Part shown: positions 18,314 to 30,582 of the stretch, one piece after another
How positions within the stretch are numbered: position 1 is the stretch's first letter
Layout of the letters: each line of letters begins with the position of its first letter
From: Axinella damicornis
Taxonomy: Eukaryota; Porifera; Demospongiae; Axinellida; Axinellidae
Assembly (NCBI GenBank): GCA_963931865.1
Contig: OZ007510.1
Location: forward strand, 13,478,471-13,542,470
DNA: 64,000 nucleotides
Reading direction: 5' to 3'
Made by a program: the position numbers and the translations under genes
Notes under the pieces: model-generated
What the model was told of the DNA's origin: nothing
What the model saw: only the letters and a program-made list of their open reading frames with translations
Databases searched by the model: none

Positions 18314-21099
18314 ATGTCGGTATCCTCCGTGCAGCACGTCAACTCGGGAGGATCTACATATGATCTAGGAGATGGCTTCACTGGTTCTTCGGAGATCGGA
18401 GCTAACAGGCTTTCAACCTGTCTTCTTCAGGTTTGTTGTTTATGGTTCAGTACAATTTTAAATAATTCGTCCAGGGAAATAAATAATTATCCTGAGTTGC
18501 TGCAGCTAGCTGCGGCCATTATCATTTTACTGTCTCCAAATAAAGTTCACCCTAGCATGGTAATCAACTGCCCATTTCTCAATAGCATACTCCGAAATGC
18601 GAGAGTATCAATCACCTGGTGCACTTCTTTGCTGATTTCCTCTCCAGTGCTGGGCATCAGCTGCAACAGTTACAGCCCTTTTGTCAGATCCTGTCCCCCA
18701 CTTGGCACTAGAGAATGCTCCGACCGCAAAAAAGCCACCAGAAGAAGTCAGGGTAGGTACCACGACTACTATAGCTAGTCTTGATTCCAGACCCAAACAA
18801 CCGCAGCACGAATTGTTGTCGTTTGGGTCTAGACCGACGCTAACTAAAAGCTTTCATTGTACAACTCCCTCTCATATGTGTAGGTTAGTCAACTTAGCAA
18901 TGGCATCGCTGGAGAACTATCTCACCACTCCAACGTGTCTGTGTTTGTGAGGGCAGGCAGCCGGTATTAGACCTAAAACCAGAGAGGACTGACACACCTC
19001 CTCAGAAACTGTGCCTTCCTGGTGCGTGCGTCTCGGGTATTGAAACTTCACAAACTACCTCCTCTGTTTCAAAGATAGAGGATAGAGTATCTACTTCCAT
19101 TATGTACTGCTTTTGAAGGAGGTGGATGACATTGGAAGCTCATTGACGTAAGCTGTTCAGTTAGACGTTCAGGGTATTTATACTGACTTTGTGATGTTCT
19201 TGTTTTGTATAGTGCAACTACAACCCGTGAACACCTAATCTACTCATCTGAGTTCCTGAGGCAACCTGTAAGCCTGTCCAGTGAATGGACCCTTTCTTTC
19301 GCAGTTTTATAATAAGTTATAACCCCCTTCCTCCTCCTTCCCTCCATCCTACTGAGCATTCATACCATTCCTTCCTGCAGTGGACTTGTAGTAGACACTC
19401 TTGGGACAGTCGTCAGCTCACCACTGTTCCAACCCTGGGAGGTATGCCAGAGTACATTGGACATAATTATGTGTTAGCTGAGACTCATACTGCGGACATG
19501 TCGAGCTCTAGTCTGAGTATACCGGAAATACTGGACCCAGTGTGGGGTTCAGTACTGAGGATATGTTGCCTGTAGTCTGGGTACTGGACCCAGAGTGGGG
19601 TATAGCCTGTAGTCTGGTCTTGCTTTCAGGATCACACAAGATCTCTCCCCTAATTATCCACGTTCCCCCTTACGATTAGTCGACTGATTGACTGAATTAA
19701 GGCTGTTGACTAATATTCTCAGAGTGTGCTGATTAGTTGCTGCACATGCACAGTTCAGTACCTCATGCTCATGGTTGTGACAAGATGGCTAAGAGCCTCT
19801 GCTAGTTCTTGCTCAGGCGCCATACAGCAAATGTTGGTCTGGCAGCAGCTGGGTCTGCCAGACCTGTTCCGCTGCCTTCACAGGAGCTGCTAGCTGAAGC
19901 TGTCTAGCATTAACATACTTCCTGTTTCATACTCAATCAGTCGATTAGTCACCTAAGCAAGCTATGTCAACTAGAGAAATTCCCTTGTTGTTCGACTAGG
20001 GAAATTCCCGATCCCTAACTTGCCAACTTTCGTCACCTGCAGTATAAGTGATGTTTGTACTGGTATCACAGAGTGAGATTATCTTGTGACAATGAGCTCT
20101 CATTATCGTTTGCTGTGTTTGTGTCTCTGCCAGTTGTGAATCACAGTGAGCTTGTGCAACATGCTGAAGCAGCATTTGGCGAAGGAATGAGCACCACTGA
20201 TTCTCTAAGTGAATACGTCGGAGGTGTAACTGGCACACAAAGCCCTACTCTATTCCCACAATGAGTTGCATCCTCCTGATGCAGGTGCTGAGGTGTGCAT
20301 ACCCTCAGGCTCCTCCCTCTGCAAGAGAGCCAGGTAACAAATTACTAGGTGCCATTATCATTCCTATTGTGAACCCCTCTTGTGTCCCTCATAGCCTTGC
20401 AAACCCGAAAGATATACCTGCTGCTGGCATTTTACAGGTGTGTGTATGTGAACTCAAGGTGAATATTACACTTCTTGCTGCTTGTCAACTCAGTGTACTG
20501 TGTGCATTTGCTCTTTCTCTTCTAGCATGTACCAGCGCCAGCAATGTAGTACATTGTAATCCCACTCCCATCTGTACATACACACGTGCACTAGAACCCC
20601 ACACGCTGACGGAAGTGGGTGCATGTGTGCACTGTGGATCTTCCGGGTCCAACATACCATACCCTCTTCCATCCCTCCTTCCCTCCCCCCCCTCTCCTCA
20701 GTTCCAGAAGTTGTGTCTGCTGATCCTCCTGCTGGTCAAGGACGCTGACCACCTGGTCATTACAGGCTCACCCCTGCACTTTGTAATGCCAAGGAGAAGT
20801 ACTCCACTGTTGACAAGGTATGAGACATTCATCTCCACCTGCTTCTCCCTTCCTGCTCATCTCCTTCTACCACGCTGCCTCCCCTCTAGCTGTACTGGCT
20901 AAGGACTGAGCTAATGGAGCAGTGTAACAGCGGAGAGACCTCCCGTGTCATCCTCCACCAGAAGATCCTCAGCATATGATCATCTTCTCTGACGTGCTCC
21001 AGATGATTCTCACCAGAATCGAGGAAGCCCGAAGGTCCCAGCAGTTCATCAACATGCCCAAGTTCTCTGCCTTCATAAAGTACCTCTATGCCAGCTCGG
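18314..21099 (+). pseudogene. Gene X 5' half from U2 into U3
   Basis: First exon at 18314 as in U1 but one codon shorter (STYDLG for STYYDLG). Exon 2 lies in the type B end of U2 and has 11 extra bases near 18676-18690, which break the frame after LQQLQ. The rest lies in U3 and lacks the type B-only exon. Confidence 0.5.
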
Positions 21100-21215
21100 G
21101 TGAGCAACGCAAATGCTCTGTAACAGTAGCCTTGTTCCAGGCGCTTGGTACTGGGCTAGACATTCAGTAGATCACAAATATAGTGTGCAATGACAATGGT
21201 CAGTAGCCTTGTTCC

Positions 21216-21272
21216 TAGCCTCGTTCCCAGGCCTTCTAAACTGGAGGTGTAGAAGTTCTGGGAACGAGGCGA
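21216..21272. repeat. Short hairpin, U3
   Basis: Right arm GTGTAGAAGTTCTGGG, a variant seen only in type A units other than U1. Confidence 0.7.
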
Positions 21273-21951
21273 GCTTGATTCTGCACTAGATGTTCAGAAT
21301 ACATTGTCAGGTGCCCAACTGATAATAGTCATGGAGTGGACATTTCTTGTGGCTCCTGTCAACTCAATGTGGTGCTGCCGTAATCAAGTTATTGAGTGCA
21401 CATGGGAGTGTGTGTGCTGGGGAAATGGTCCTCAGTTAGCTGTATGACAACCCCCCAAATTTGGGCATTATGTATACACATCACCAAACCACAAGTTAAT
21501 TTACCTGCTTGAGGGAAGCAAGTACAATATATAAGTTTTCGATTACGATGGGCAATCGCTGTTTCAAGTTTTAGGATTATGTTCCTACACTTTGACCTCT
21601 GTCCTTTGACTTCTGCTGTTCAAGGAGGGACTGAGTGTTGGGGAGAAGGTAAAGAGGTGGGTGAAAATTGAAGTGTCGAGTAACACCCAGAAGAAGGAGT
21701 GACTTGTGGACAATGACAGCCACGTATTGGGAGAGCTCAGGATGAACAGGAATTAACCCACTGCTGTCAGGTGGGCTCCAACATATATACTAGGCATTTG
21801 GTCTCTTTTTATTGCTACACAAGTTGGAGGGTATGCTACAAGGAGCAGCGTACTCCCCCCTCCTTAATTCTCTGATCTGGTCATGTTTTTGGCCTCTAAC
21901 TACACCAGTATACCCTAATGTATTGGGAAATGTATACTTAAGCTCGCTAAC

Positions 21952-22247
21952 CAAGAATCTCTGGTACGAACAGCATGAGCAACTTGATTCTGGAGGTGGA
22001 GGTACACTGTCACAAGGTGCAGGGCATGACGGAAGCTTTTACCGATGCGCTGCATAGCCGTGCAAAAACGAGCAGTTCAGTTCACCAAAAAGCCGTATTT
22101 ACTGCTTTTCTTGAGGGAGACAGCAGATAAATTTGCCAGGGATTATGCTATCAAAAAAGCTTCCGTCATGCCCTGCACCTTTATTGTGACAGCGCACCTC
22201 CACCGCCAGAATCAAGTTGCTCACGCTCTTCGTACCAGAGATTTTTG
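21952..22247. mobile_element. 296-bp foldback MITE, U3
   Basis: Orthologous copy; shares the TTTATTG variant with U2 and U5. Confidence 0.75.
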
Positions 22248-23720
22248 ATAATATGATGACCATTACTATACAAATGGGTCTGACACTAGCCTCGTTCCTA
22301 TAGGCCCAAGTGACGGAGGAGAAAAGGGCCTGGTTTCCACTGTTTGCGCTTGCCCTATTTATCCGTAACTGAGACATGTATTCATAAGGGGGAGGCTGAG
22401 GGTGCGAATGACATCTTTGTAGTCATACAGTATGTATGGTTGAGTGTGTGACGCTTTCTACTTTACTACACTAGCTGGTCCTTCTTCTGTTAGATGAGCT
22501 GGTTGGGTACAAACCGAACTTCTTGTTATCCCATGTTCGCTTGGTTTGCCACTTGCAGAGTTCACTTGGCTTGCCTTGGGCAGAGTTACTTCATTTTGCT
22601 CACCACTGTGTGGTTGGTGGATATCACATCCCAGGTATGAAAACTAATAAGCAAATGAAATTAGTGTTACATAGTTAGTGGTCTTGTAATCTCCCTACTT
22701 GCAGTACTGGTGTTGCAGACATGGGCTGTTCTTGGGTGCTTGCATGAAATGCTAGAAGGCACTTCCCTGAGGCACTTACAATAACTGCTGTCTGGGATCT
22801 GGGATGGAATACTAGAATGGACTGGAGACCTTTCACCCCAATGTAAAACATTACTGGTGATGTCGTAGTGGTGAGGTGCATTGTTGCTACACACTAGGAC
22901 TTTGTGTGTTTCGGTGTAGGCCTGGCCTGGGTGGGACTAACCTCTACAGCGACCATGCCACGATCTGTGCCATGCTAACATGACTGATAATACCTGTCAT
23001 CCGATCATGGATCAGTTACTCTATGTCAAATGCTGTTCATCAGAATTGTGCTCAGCTATTATGCTAGTAGAATTCTGGATGCAGTTTGTACTTCAAAAAG
23101 TATGCTGGCATAATTGGGAAAGGCCCAATTGTTACTTGCATTACAGGAACATGCCCAGGTGGTGCATACACTGTCACGTAAGCTTTCACCCTGCACTGCA
23201 CCATGGTTTCCTCACTGCCTGCACGGCAGTTACCAAATCACTCTCCCTGTTATGGCATGTCATCAAGGAGGGAAACATTGCAAAGTGAGTAGTCTCTCTC
23301 CTCTTTCCCTGTTGCTAGGGGGTTTGAAAGGGAGTAGAGAGTCTCCCCTCTCTTGTTCCTGCATTGCAAGAATGATAATCGCCTAACGAAGCCTATCAAA
23401 CAACTTCAAAACAGGTCTGTCCATTCAGACTGTGTATGTGAACTGACATGCATGAGATAGTGTTATTCCATCCTCCACTCCCCCATGGGACTGAGGCTGG
23501 CTTATGGCATTCCCCCTTGTTTCTGAGAGTTGGAACATGACAGACCATCACTTAATCCTTTTTAAGTTTTCGGAGAAACTACTTTTGAACGGTGTCTGTG
23601 TATGTGTGCATGTTTTGTTGTCCTGACATCCGCATCCTCAGTTTGGTTAATGTCGTGCAGATCTCAAGTGCAGTTGCCTCTAATTGTATGTCATACTCTG
23701 TAGAAGCATAACTATTTTAA

Positions 23721-24224
23721 CTCTTTAGTGCCTAAATTTATTTCTCTAAGTCAATTTCAGTCTATAGAACACTTAAACATACCCTAATTTCTGTTCCCTG
23801 GCGTTGCTGGGCTCGAAACTGCTCACACAGGTAATTTCAGCTACACTAAGCATATACGTGACTTAACCACACCCACCAACTAACGAACTTGCAATCAAGC
23901 CTCCCGAGAAGTGGCCAACCTGCCGTAGCTAAAAACCTGACCATGAACACTGGAAATGGAGGCCCTACAAGGCAAGACAGCTACTTTCTAAGTCCATTTA
24001 TGCTTAAAACCCGAGAAATGGCCTACCCGGCTCCAACCGAGGGCCGTTCAAAGCTGAGCCCAAACGCGGCCATGCTGTTTGCACCCTTCGGGTGCACCCA
24101 CCCACCTCCCCCTGCCCCGCCCTTTCTGCTGGCGCAGAGCCTATCTCTCAAGGACATTGCCGGATGTGACATCATGAAGCTGAAAGTCTCACGTTGCAGA
24201 TATGCAACGTTAGGTCTTAAAGGG
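23721..24224. mobile_element. piggyBac-like non-autonomous element, U3
   Basis: Same site and length as in U1 (TTAA at 23717 and 24225). Few private changes, such as TTTAGTGCC for TTTAGGGCC near the left end. Insertion preceded the copying of type A units. Confidence 0.85.
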
Positions 24225-24971
24225 TTAAGAGCACAGAATAGTTTTGAGTGTAATACCTCAGGGGGTCAGCATCACATACTGTATTGTCAGTTGTGTCTTG
24301 AGGTTGGTAGTTCAGTGATGATGTCATATCACCACCCCCTGCTAATGGGGCCCAGGATCTGCATGAAAACCGTCTGTATCGGAGATGCGGCTTTCCTGGG
24401 TTATCAAATCAAAATGAGTGAATTGAACTGTAGTCTGTGAAGCCTCTTTTCCCTGATTCCACTGGCAGATCCTCACCTTCCACCATCATGCTGTGATGTG
24501 TATGGCTTACTCCAGGGATGACAGGCTCTTGCTATCAGTCGGTGAGTCAGTGTGCATCATAAGTAGCAGCATCTCAGGGGCGTAACTAGGATTTGGAGAC
24601 CGAGGAGGTATGGAGTTCTCAGCGACATTTATAGGGTCACTATCAGTTTATCAGCGCGGTCACGCGGACACAGGCAGTTTTTGGACGGTCACAGGCTGAG
24701 TACGGCTCATATTGGAGTGACCTCCCCTTGAAGAAACATCAGGTCAATGCCTGAGGATTTTATTACAGTTCTCTGCCTGCAGGTGTGTAGTGTGGCGCTC
24801 AGTGAGAGTGGCACCTACCTTGCAAGCTGTGGTCGGGATGGCTCTCTGTCTGTGTTGTCCATGGCAACCATGGAACAGGTGGTCTTCCTTCATACACCCA
24901 AGAAGGTAGAGACTTGTGACCTGTTCACCGATTACACAGATTGTTTCATGCAGCTGTTATCCTTTCCTATA

Positions 24972-25085
24972 GTTGTGTTGTAGTCTCGGTACCAGATCCT
25001 ACGAGGGTCTGGTACCGAGACTACAACACAACTAGTCTCGGTACCAGACCATCACATGTGGGTCTGGTACCGAGACTAGTTGTGT
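24972..25085. repeat. Double hairpin, U3
   Basis: As in U1 but the second loop reads ATCACATGTG. Confidence 0.85.
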
Positions 25086-25475
25086 GGTAGCTCAGTACAT
25101 TGTGTAATATTTGCAGGTTGCACTACTCTCTAGATTCTCAGTAACCAATTCCTTTCCCAGGAATGCACAAGTGCTACATTCTCAGCTGCAGCCACTGCCA
25201 TCCATTACCACTACTAATCAGCAGGAGTCTCCTCCCTCCACCCCACCCCCACCTCCACCCCACCCCCACCTCCACACCTGGTGGCTGTCTACATCGATGG
25301 GACACTGAGGGTGTTTGATGTTGGGAAGGTACAGATGGCACGAAAGTGCAACCTCATGTAGCACCTACTAAGGCAGTCGCTTATTCACCCAATGGTAAGT
25401 ATGCTTCAGGTCATTTGTAGATTTGCTCCTCTGCATTTGGAGTGACTTGTGGCCAAGTGGTTAAGGTAGCATTAT

Positions 25476-25543
25476 ACCTTTACCGTTAGGGTACCTTTAA
25501 CCGTCGGGGCTCCGACGGTTAAAGGTACCCTAACGGTAAAGGT
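25476..25543. repeat. 68-bp palindrome, U3
   Basis: Identical to the U1 copy; both arms still match perfectly. Confidence 0.9.
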
Positions 25544-27309
25544 GCAAGTGTAAAAAACATTAAAAATGTATGGAGATGTAGGGATAACAGAACAGCAAAA
25601 AGTATGAAAACAAGCAGGGATGATGGCATAAAACAGTTCAATATTAGCTGAGCTGGCACTTCAGCGTGATTTAGTGCAATGTTTGCTACACCCTCTCCGC
25701 CCTGCGGGCGTGGCTTCGCCACGCGCCCACTTGGCCGGCCGGACGGAAAGGGGCTAGCAGCTAGACTGACCTGAACTGTGTGTACACTAGTGCTGCCACG
25801 ATATGAGACATTGTATATCACATGTCATAGTGTTTTATGTCGGACATATCGCCAAGCTTACAGGATAGTTTCACATGAGTTCAAGGTAGTTCAGTCCCTC
25901 GAACCTGCTCGAACCACTGGTTGACTTTCGGGAACCAAGCCTACAGGATAGTGTCACATGAGTTTGGGACATATCTATACTGGCAATTGAATGTCACTAA
26001 GTGGTCCAGTCATGAAAATTAATGCAATGGGCAGTACCAATGTACACATATAACAGTATAAACATAATTATATTGAAAATTCGCAGCAAACTCGCTGATG
26101 CTCGCCCCAATTATGTTGCACCTTTATTGCATAGCACTGACAGGATACTCATGCACACACTAGTACACACACATACACACTAACACAGGCCATGTGATCT
26201 TCTCAGGCTGCTCCAATGGTGTGGTAACCATTAGCAACCCTTCCACTGGGCTGGTGGTGTGTGTGATCACTGACCATCAGGGAGCACCCATCACTAAGAT
26301 GCACACCTCCGACAGACCTGTCAAGGTATCTGCTAGTCTGTCCTACCTCCAACTTTGGTTTCCAAGACAGTACACCTTCCCTCCCAGCGTCCTGGGTCTG
26401 AGGACTGCTACCAATGTTTGCCGGCCAGTGTGGACTGGAGGGTGAGTGTGTGGAGTGCAGACTGCAGAAGGGACGTTTGGCGTGTCGTTTGCCAACTGGT
26501 GGTCTGGCTCACATTCCCAGGGCCCTCCTCTGCTCCCGATGGCACCAGGCTCAGGAGAGGACACAAGGTGCTCAACCCAACACCTGCATTTTTGAAAAGT
26601 GTTCTTGAAATTGTGTGCTTAGCCTCGGGTATATATGACACAACTAGCTACTGTAGGAGCTCAAATGTATGGGGATGCACTCTAACCAGAGAACTTGAGA
26701 TGCTGTTGTATGCACTGCAGTGCACAGTGGCATTCACTTCCTAGCTCAATCACACATCTCACCCTCCTCTCTCCCCTCAGTGCCGGTATGAACTTCTGCC
26801 CCCTAGCCTGGCACGCTTCAGCCCCACAGACCCAGACACTATCCTGTACGTGGGACACAGCATGGAAAGGTGTGTACAGTTCTGCAGCCTCTCACAGAAG
26901 GCAGTTGTCAGGACGTCTGCCCTCACCCAATGGGCCACATTCATGGGTGCATCACCACAGGGGCACCTTCTGGCCTTTGGCTGCCAAGGTAAGTCAGGTG
27001 GAAACATGACATTGTAGGTGTGGTGGACTGCTTTGTGCATAAAGTATTATATTATAGCAGTACAGAGTTCTCAGGGCATTGGACTTCGTCACAAAATATT
27101 CCTGTCAGAAAATTTGTTGGAGAAAGAGTGTAAACTGCTCACTGTAGAACTGTTGCATAGTGCTAATTTTACCCCGCGGATACCTGATATCATAATACGC
27201 CACTGTAGCAAAATGTGTACTTGAATCGAATATTATCTTGTCTCTTGCAGAGCGTGCTGTGAAGATCATGGACTAGGATGAAGGCTCATTCCAGGACTAT
27301 TCTGGCCAC

Positions 27310-27454
27310 TAGCCTCATCCCAAGTCCTACCCCGTTCTTTCTGTTCTTCGGTTTGCTTTGACAATAATACACGGATGCAGAAGAGCGCACCGCTCTTCCA
27401 CATCTGTCAACGCAAACAAAGGAACAGAAAAAACGTGGTAGGCCTGGGAATTAG
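27310..27454. mobile_element. MITE inside last WDR90-like exon, U3
   Basis: Type A form with the same trimmed right end as U1; private AATTAG for AATGAG. Confidence 0.8.
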
Positions 27455-28897
27455 ACCATGACAGAATGAAAGGTGTAATCTTTTCCCCCTTTGGAAAGTT
27501 TCTTGTATCCACCCGTAGCTCCACTCTACATGTATGGGACGTTGTAGTCTGATGATATCTTTTTGTGTACTTGCACTGTTGAATATGAGAGGCGCGGCTC
27601 GTTATTAAAAGTTAATAGCACATGATCCTTCCGGATTCCTTACCTGCGATACTATGTCGGTATCCTCCGTGCAGCACGTCAACTCGGGAGGATCTACATA
27701 TTATGATCTAGGAGATGGCTTCACTGGTTCTTCGGAGATCGGAGCTAACAGGCTTTCAACCTGTCTTCTTTAGGTTTGTTGTTTATGGTTCAGTACAATT
27801 TTAAATAATTCGTCCAGGGAAATAAATAATTATCCTGAGTTGCTGCAGCTAGCTGCGGCCATTATTATTTTACTGTCTCCAAATAAAGTTCACCCTAGCG
27901 TGGTAATCAACTGCCCATTTCTGAATAGCATACTCCGAAATGCGAGAGTATCAATCACCTGGTGCACTTCTTTGCTGATTTCCTCTCCAGTGCTGGGCAT
28001 CAGCTGCAACAGTTACAGCATCCTGTCCCCCACTTGGCACTAGAAAATGAACCCCTCTTGTGTCCCTCATAGCCTTGCAAACCCGAAAGATATACCTGCT
28101 GCTGGCGTTTTACAGGTGTGTGTATGTGAACTCAAGGTGAATATTACACTTCTTGCTGCTTGTCAACTCAGTGTACTGTGTGCATTTGCTCTTTCTCTTC
28201 TAGCATGTACCAGCGCCAGCAATGTAGTACATTGTAATCCCACCCCCATCTGTACATACACACGTGCACTAGAACCCCACACGCTGACGGAAAGTGGGTG
28301 CATGTGTGCACTGTGGATCTTCCAGGTCCAACATACCATACCCTCTTCCATCCCTCCTTCCCTCCCCCCCCCCCTCACCTCAGAGCCAGAAGTTGTGTCT
28401 GCTGATCCTCCTGCTGGTCAAGGGCGCTGACCACCTGGTCATTACAGGCTCACCCCTGCACTTTGTAATGCCAAGGAGAAGTACTCCACTGATGACAAGG
28501 TATGAGACATTCATCTCCACCTGCTCCTCCCTTCCTGCTCATCTCCTTCTACCACTCTGCCTTCCCTCTAGCTGTGCTGGCTAGCGACTGAGCTAATGGA
28601 GCAGTGTAACAGCGGAGAGACCTCCCGCGTCATCCTCCACCAGAAGATCCTCAGCATATGATCATCTTCTCTGACGTGCTCCAGATGATTCTCACCAGAA
28701 TCGAGGAAGCCCGAAGGTCCCAGCAGTTCATCAACATGCCCAAGTTCTCTGCCTTCATAAAGTACCTCTATGCCAGCTCGGGTGAGCAACGCAAATGCTC
28801 TGTAACAGTAGCCTTGTTCCAGGCGCTTGGTACTGAGCTAGACATTCAGTAGATCGCAAATATAGTGTGCAATGACAATGGTCAGTAGCCTTGTTCC

Positions 28898-28954
28898 TAG
28901 CCTCGTTCCCAGGCCTTCTAAACTGGAGGTGTAGAAGGTCTGGGAACGAGGCGA
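28898..28954. repeat. Short hairpin, U4
   Basis: Right arm as in U2. Confidence 0.7.
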
Positions 28955-29580
28955 GCTTGATTCTGCACTAGATGTTAAGAATATATTGTCAGGTGCCCAA
29001 CTGATAATAGTCATGGAGTGGACATTTCTTGTGGCTCCTGTCAACTCAATGTGGTGCTGCCGTAATCAAGTTATTGAGTGCACATGGGAGTGTGTGTGCT
29101 GGGGAAATGGTCCTCAGTTAGCTGTATGACAACCCCCCAAATTTTGGCATTATGTATACACATCACCAAACCACAAGTTAATTTACCTGCTTGAGGGAAG
29201 CAAGTACAATATATAAGTTTTCGATTACGATGGGCAATCGCTGTTTCAAGTTTTAGGATTATGTTCCTACACTTTGACCTCTGTCCTTTGACTTCTGCTG
29301 TTCAAGGAGGGACTGAGTGTTGGGGAGAAGGTAAAGAGGTGGGTGAAAATTGAAGTGTCGAGTAACACCCAGAAGAAGGAGTGACTTGTGGACAATGACA
29401 GCCACGTATTGGGAGAGCTCAGGATGAACAGGAATTAACCCACTGCTGTCAGGTGGGCTCCAACATATATACTATATAGGCATTTGGTCTCTTTTTATTG
29501 CTACACAAGTTGGAGGGTATGCTACAAGGAGCAGCGTACTCCCCCCTCCTTAATTCTCTGATCTGGTCATGTTTTTGGCC

Positions 29581-30230
29581 TTCCCCCTGTCAGCTTTGGG
29601 GGAAAGACTGACTATCTCTACTAACCGACTCTCTACTCCCCCCCCCCCCCCCCCCCCCCCCCCTTCTTCAGCCGAATGGCCATTGCGGGGAACAGCTGTG
29701 ACTCTGCCGCATAGGGTGGCAGTCCAGAGAGGGCCTGTCCCACACAATATGCAGGACATCAGCACGGTACCGGTAGGATGATGTGCCGTCAGTGACCAGC
29801 TCTGAGAATGTTGAACTTGTCATGTTATGGAGCGAAACCAGTTTATATTCCTCCTCCTGCTCCTCCTCCTCCTCCTCCTCCTCCTCCTCCTCCTCCTCCC
29901 CCCAATTCTTGTAGGTTGCCATTCCCACCATGTTCACCGGCAGCTATGAAATACTCACCAATGCTAAGCGGCATTACTCAGTGATTGTCATCCGCATCAA
30001 ACGAGGCCAACAGGTACACGTCCTATTTCAGTTTAGCTTCTTAGCCTCCACACTGGCTTGCAACCAACTACATGTACAGCACCTAACTACACCCTCAGTA
30101 TACCCTAACTTCACCCTCAGTATACCCTGAGTATATCCTAGCTATACCCTAACTACCACCCTCAGTATACCCTAACTAGCCTAACTACACCCTCAGCATA
30201 CCCTAACTATGGCTACACCTTCAGTATAAC
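29581..30230 (+). other. Type B-specific block, U4
   Basis: Same block, longer because the C run is 26 bases (29638-29663) and the TCC tract is expanded (about 29848-29900). Confidence 0.8.
29915..30013 (+). other. Type B-only exon, U4 copy
   Basis: Same 99-bp exon as in U2, with KRHYSVIVIRI. Borders and frame are intact. Confidence 0.55.
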
Positions 30231-30286
30231 CTAACTACACCAGTATACCCTAATGTATTGGGAAATGTATACTTAAGCTCGCTAAC

Positions 30287-30582
30287 CAAGAATCTCTGGT
30301 ACGAACAGCATGAGCAACTTGATTCTGGAGGTGGAGGTACACTGTCACAAGGTGCAGGGCATGACGGAAGCTTTTACCGATGCGCTGCATAGCCGTGCAA
30401 AAACGAGCAGTTCAGTTCACCAAAAAGCCGTATTTACTGCTTTTCTTGAGGGAGACAGCAGATAAATTTGCCAGGGATTATGCTATCAAAAAAGCTTCCG
30501 TCATGCCCTGCACCTTAATTGTGACAGCGCACCTCCACCGCCAGAATCAAGTTGCTCACGCTCTTCGTACCAGAGGTTTTTG
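30287..30582. mobile_element. 296-bp foldback MITE, U4
   Basis: Orthologous copy; right end reads CCAGAGGTTTTTG. Confidence 0.75.

Larger units (their letters stand above)
9337..19005 (+). repeat. Tandem unit U2 (type B)
   Basis: Second copy, 9,669 bp. It aligns to U1 over its full length but carries the type B block 12241-12862 and the type B foldback 15990-16451. It has no TTAA element: the site is empty at 14654-14657. It is the most complete type B unit and is used below as the reference for exon positions. Confidence 0.95.
24469..27276 (+). pseudogene. WDR90: WDR90-like C-terminal WD40 exons, copy in U3
   Basis: Type A copy with all seven exons, ending at the TAG 27274-27276; homologous sequence continues past the MITE to a TGA at 27550-27552. 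The exon 3 acceptor (CCCAG before GAATGC) is intact, unlike U1, and exon 6 has its full 208 bp. It also has an extra repeat of the CCACCCCCACCT proline-coding tract near 25240-25275, and it carries the type A 2-bp deletion in exon 3. Confidence 0.75.
19006..28048 (+). repeat. Tandem unit U3 (type A), 3' truncated
   Basis: Third copy. Type A throughout, with the TTAA element at 23721-24224. Its end is cut at about 28048, inside gene X exon 2, where it joins directly to the interior of U4. Confidence 0.95.
27654..30013 (+). pseudogene. Gene X 5' half from U3 into U4, internally deleted
   Basis: First exon at 27654. Exon 2 stops at the 28048 junction, so the end of exon 2 and all exons up to about the 1390 equivalent are gone. 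Downstream, the helical pieces (28382 onwards) and the type B-only exon 29915-30013 remain. Confidence 0.5.
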
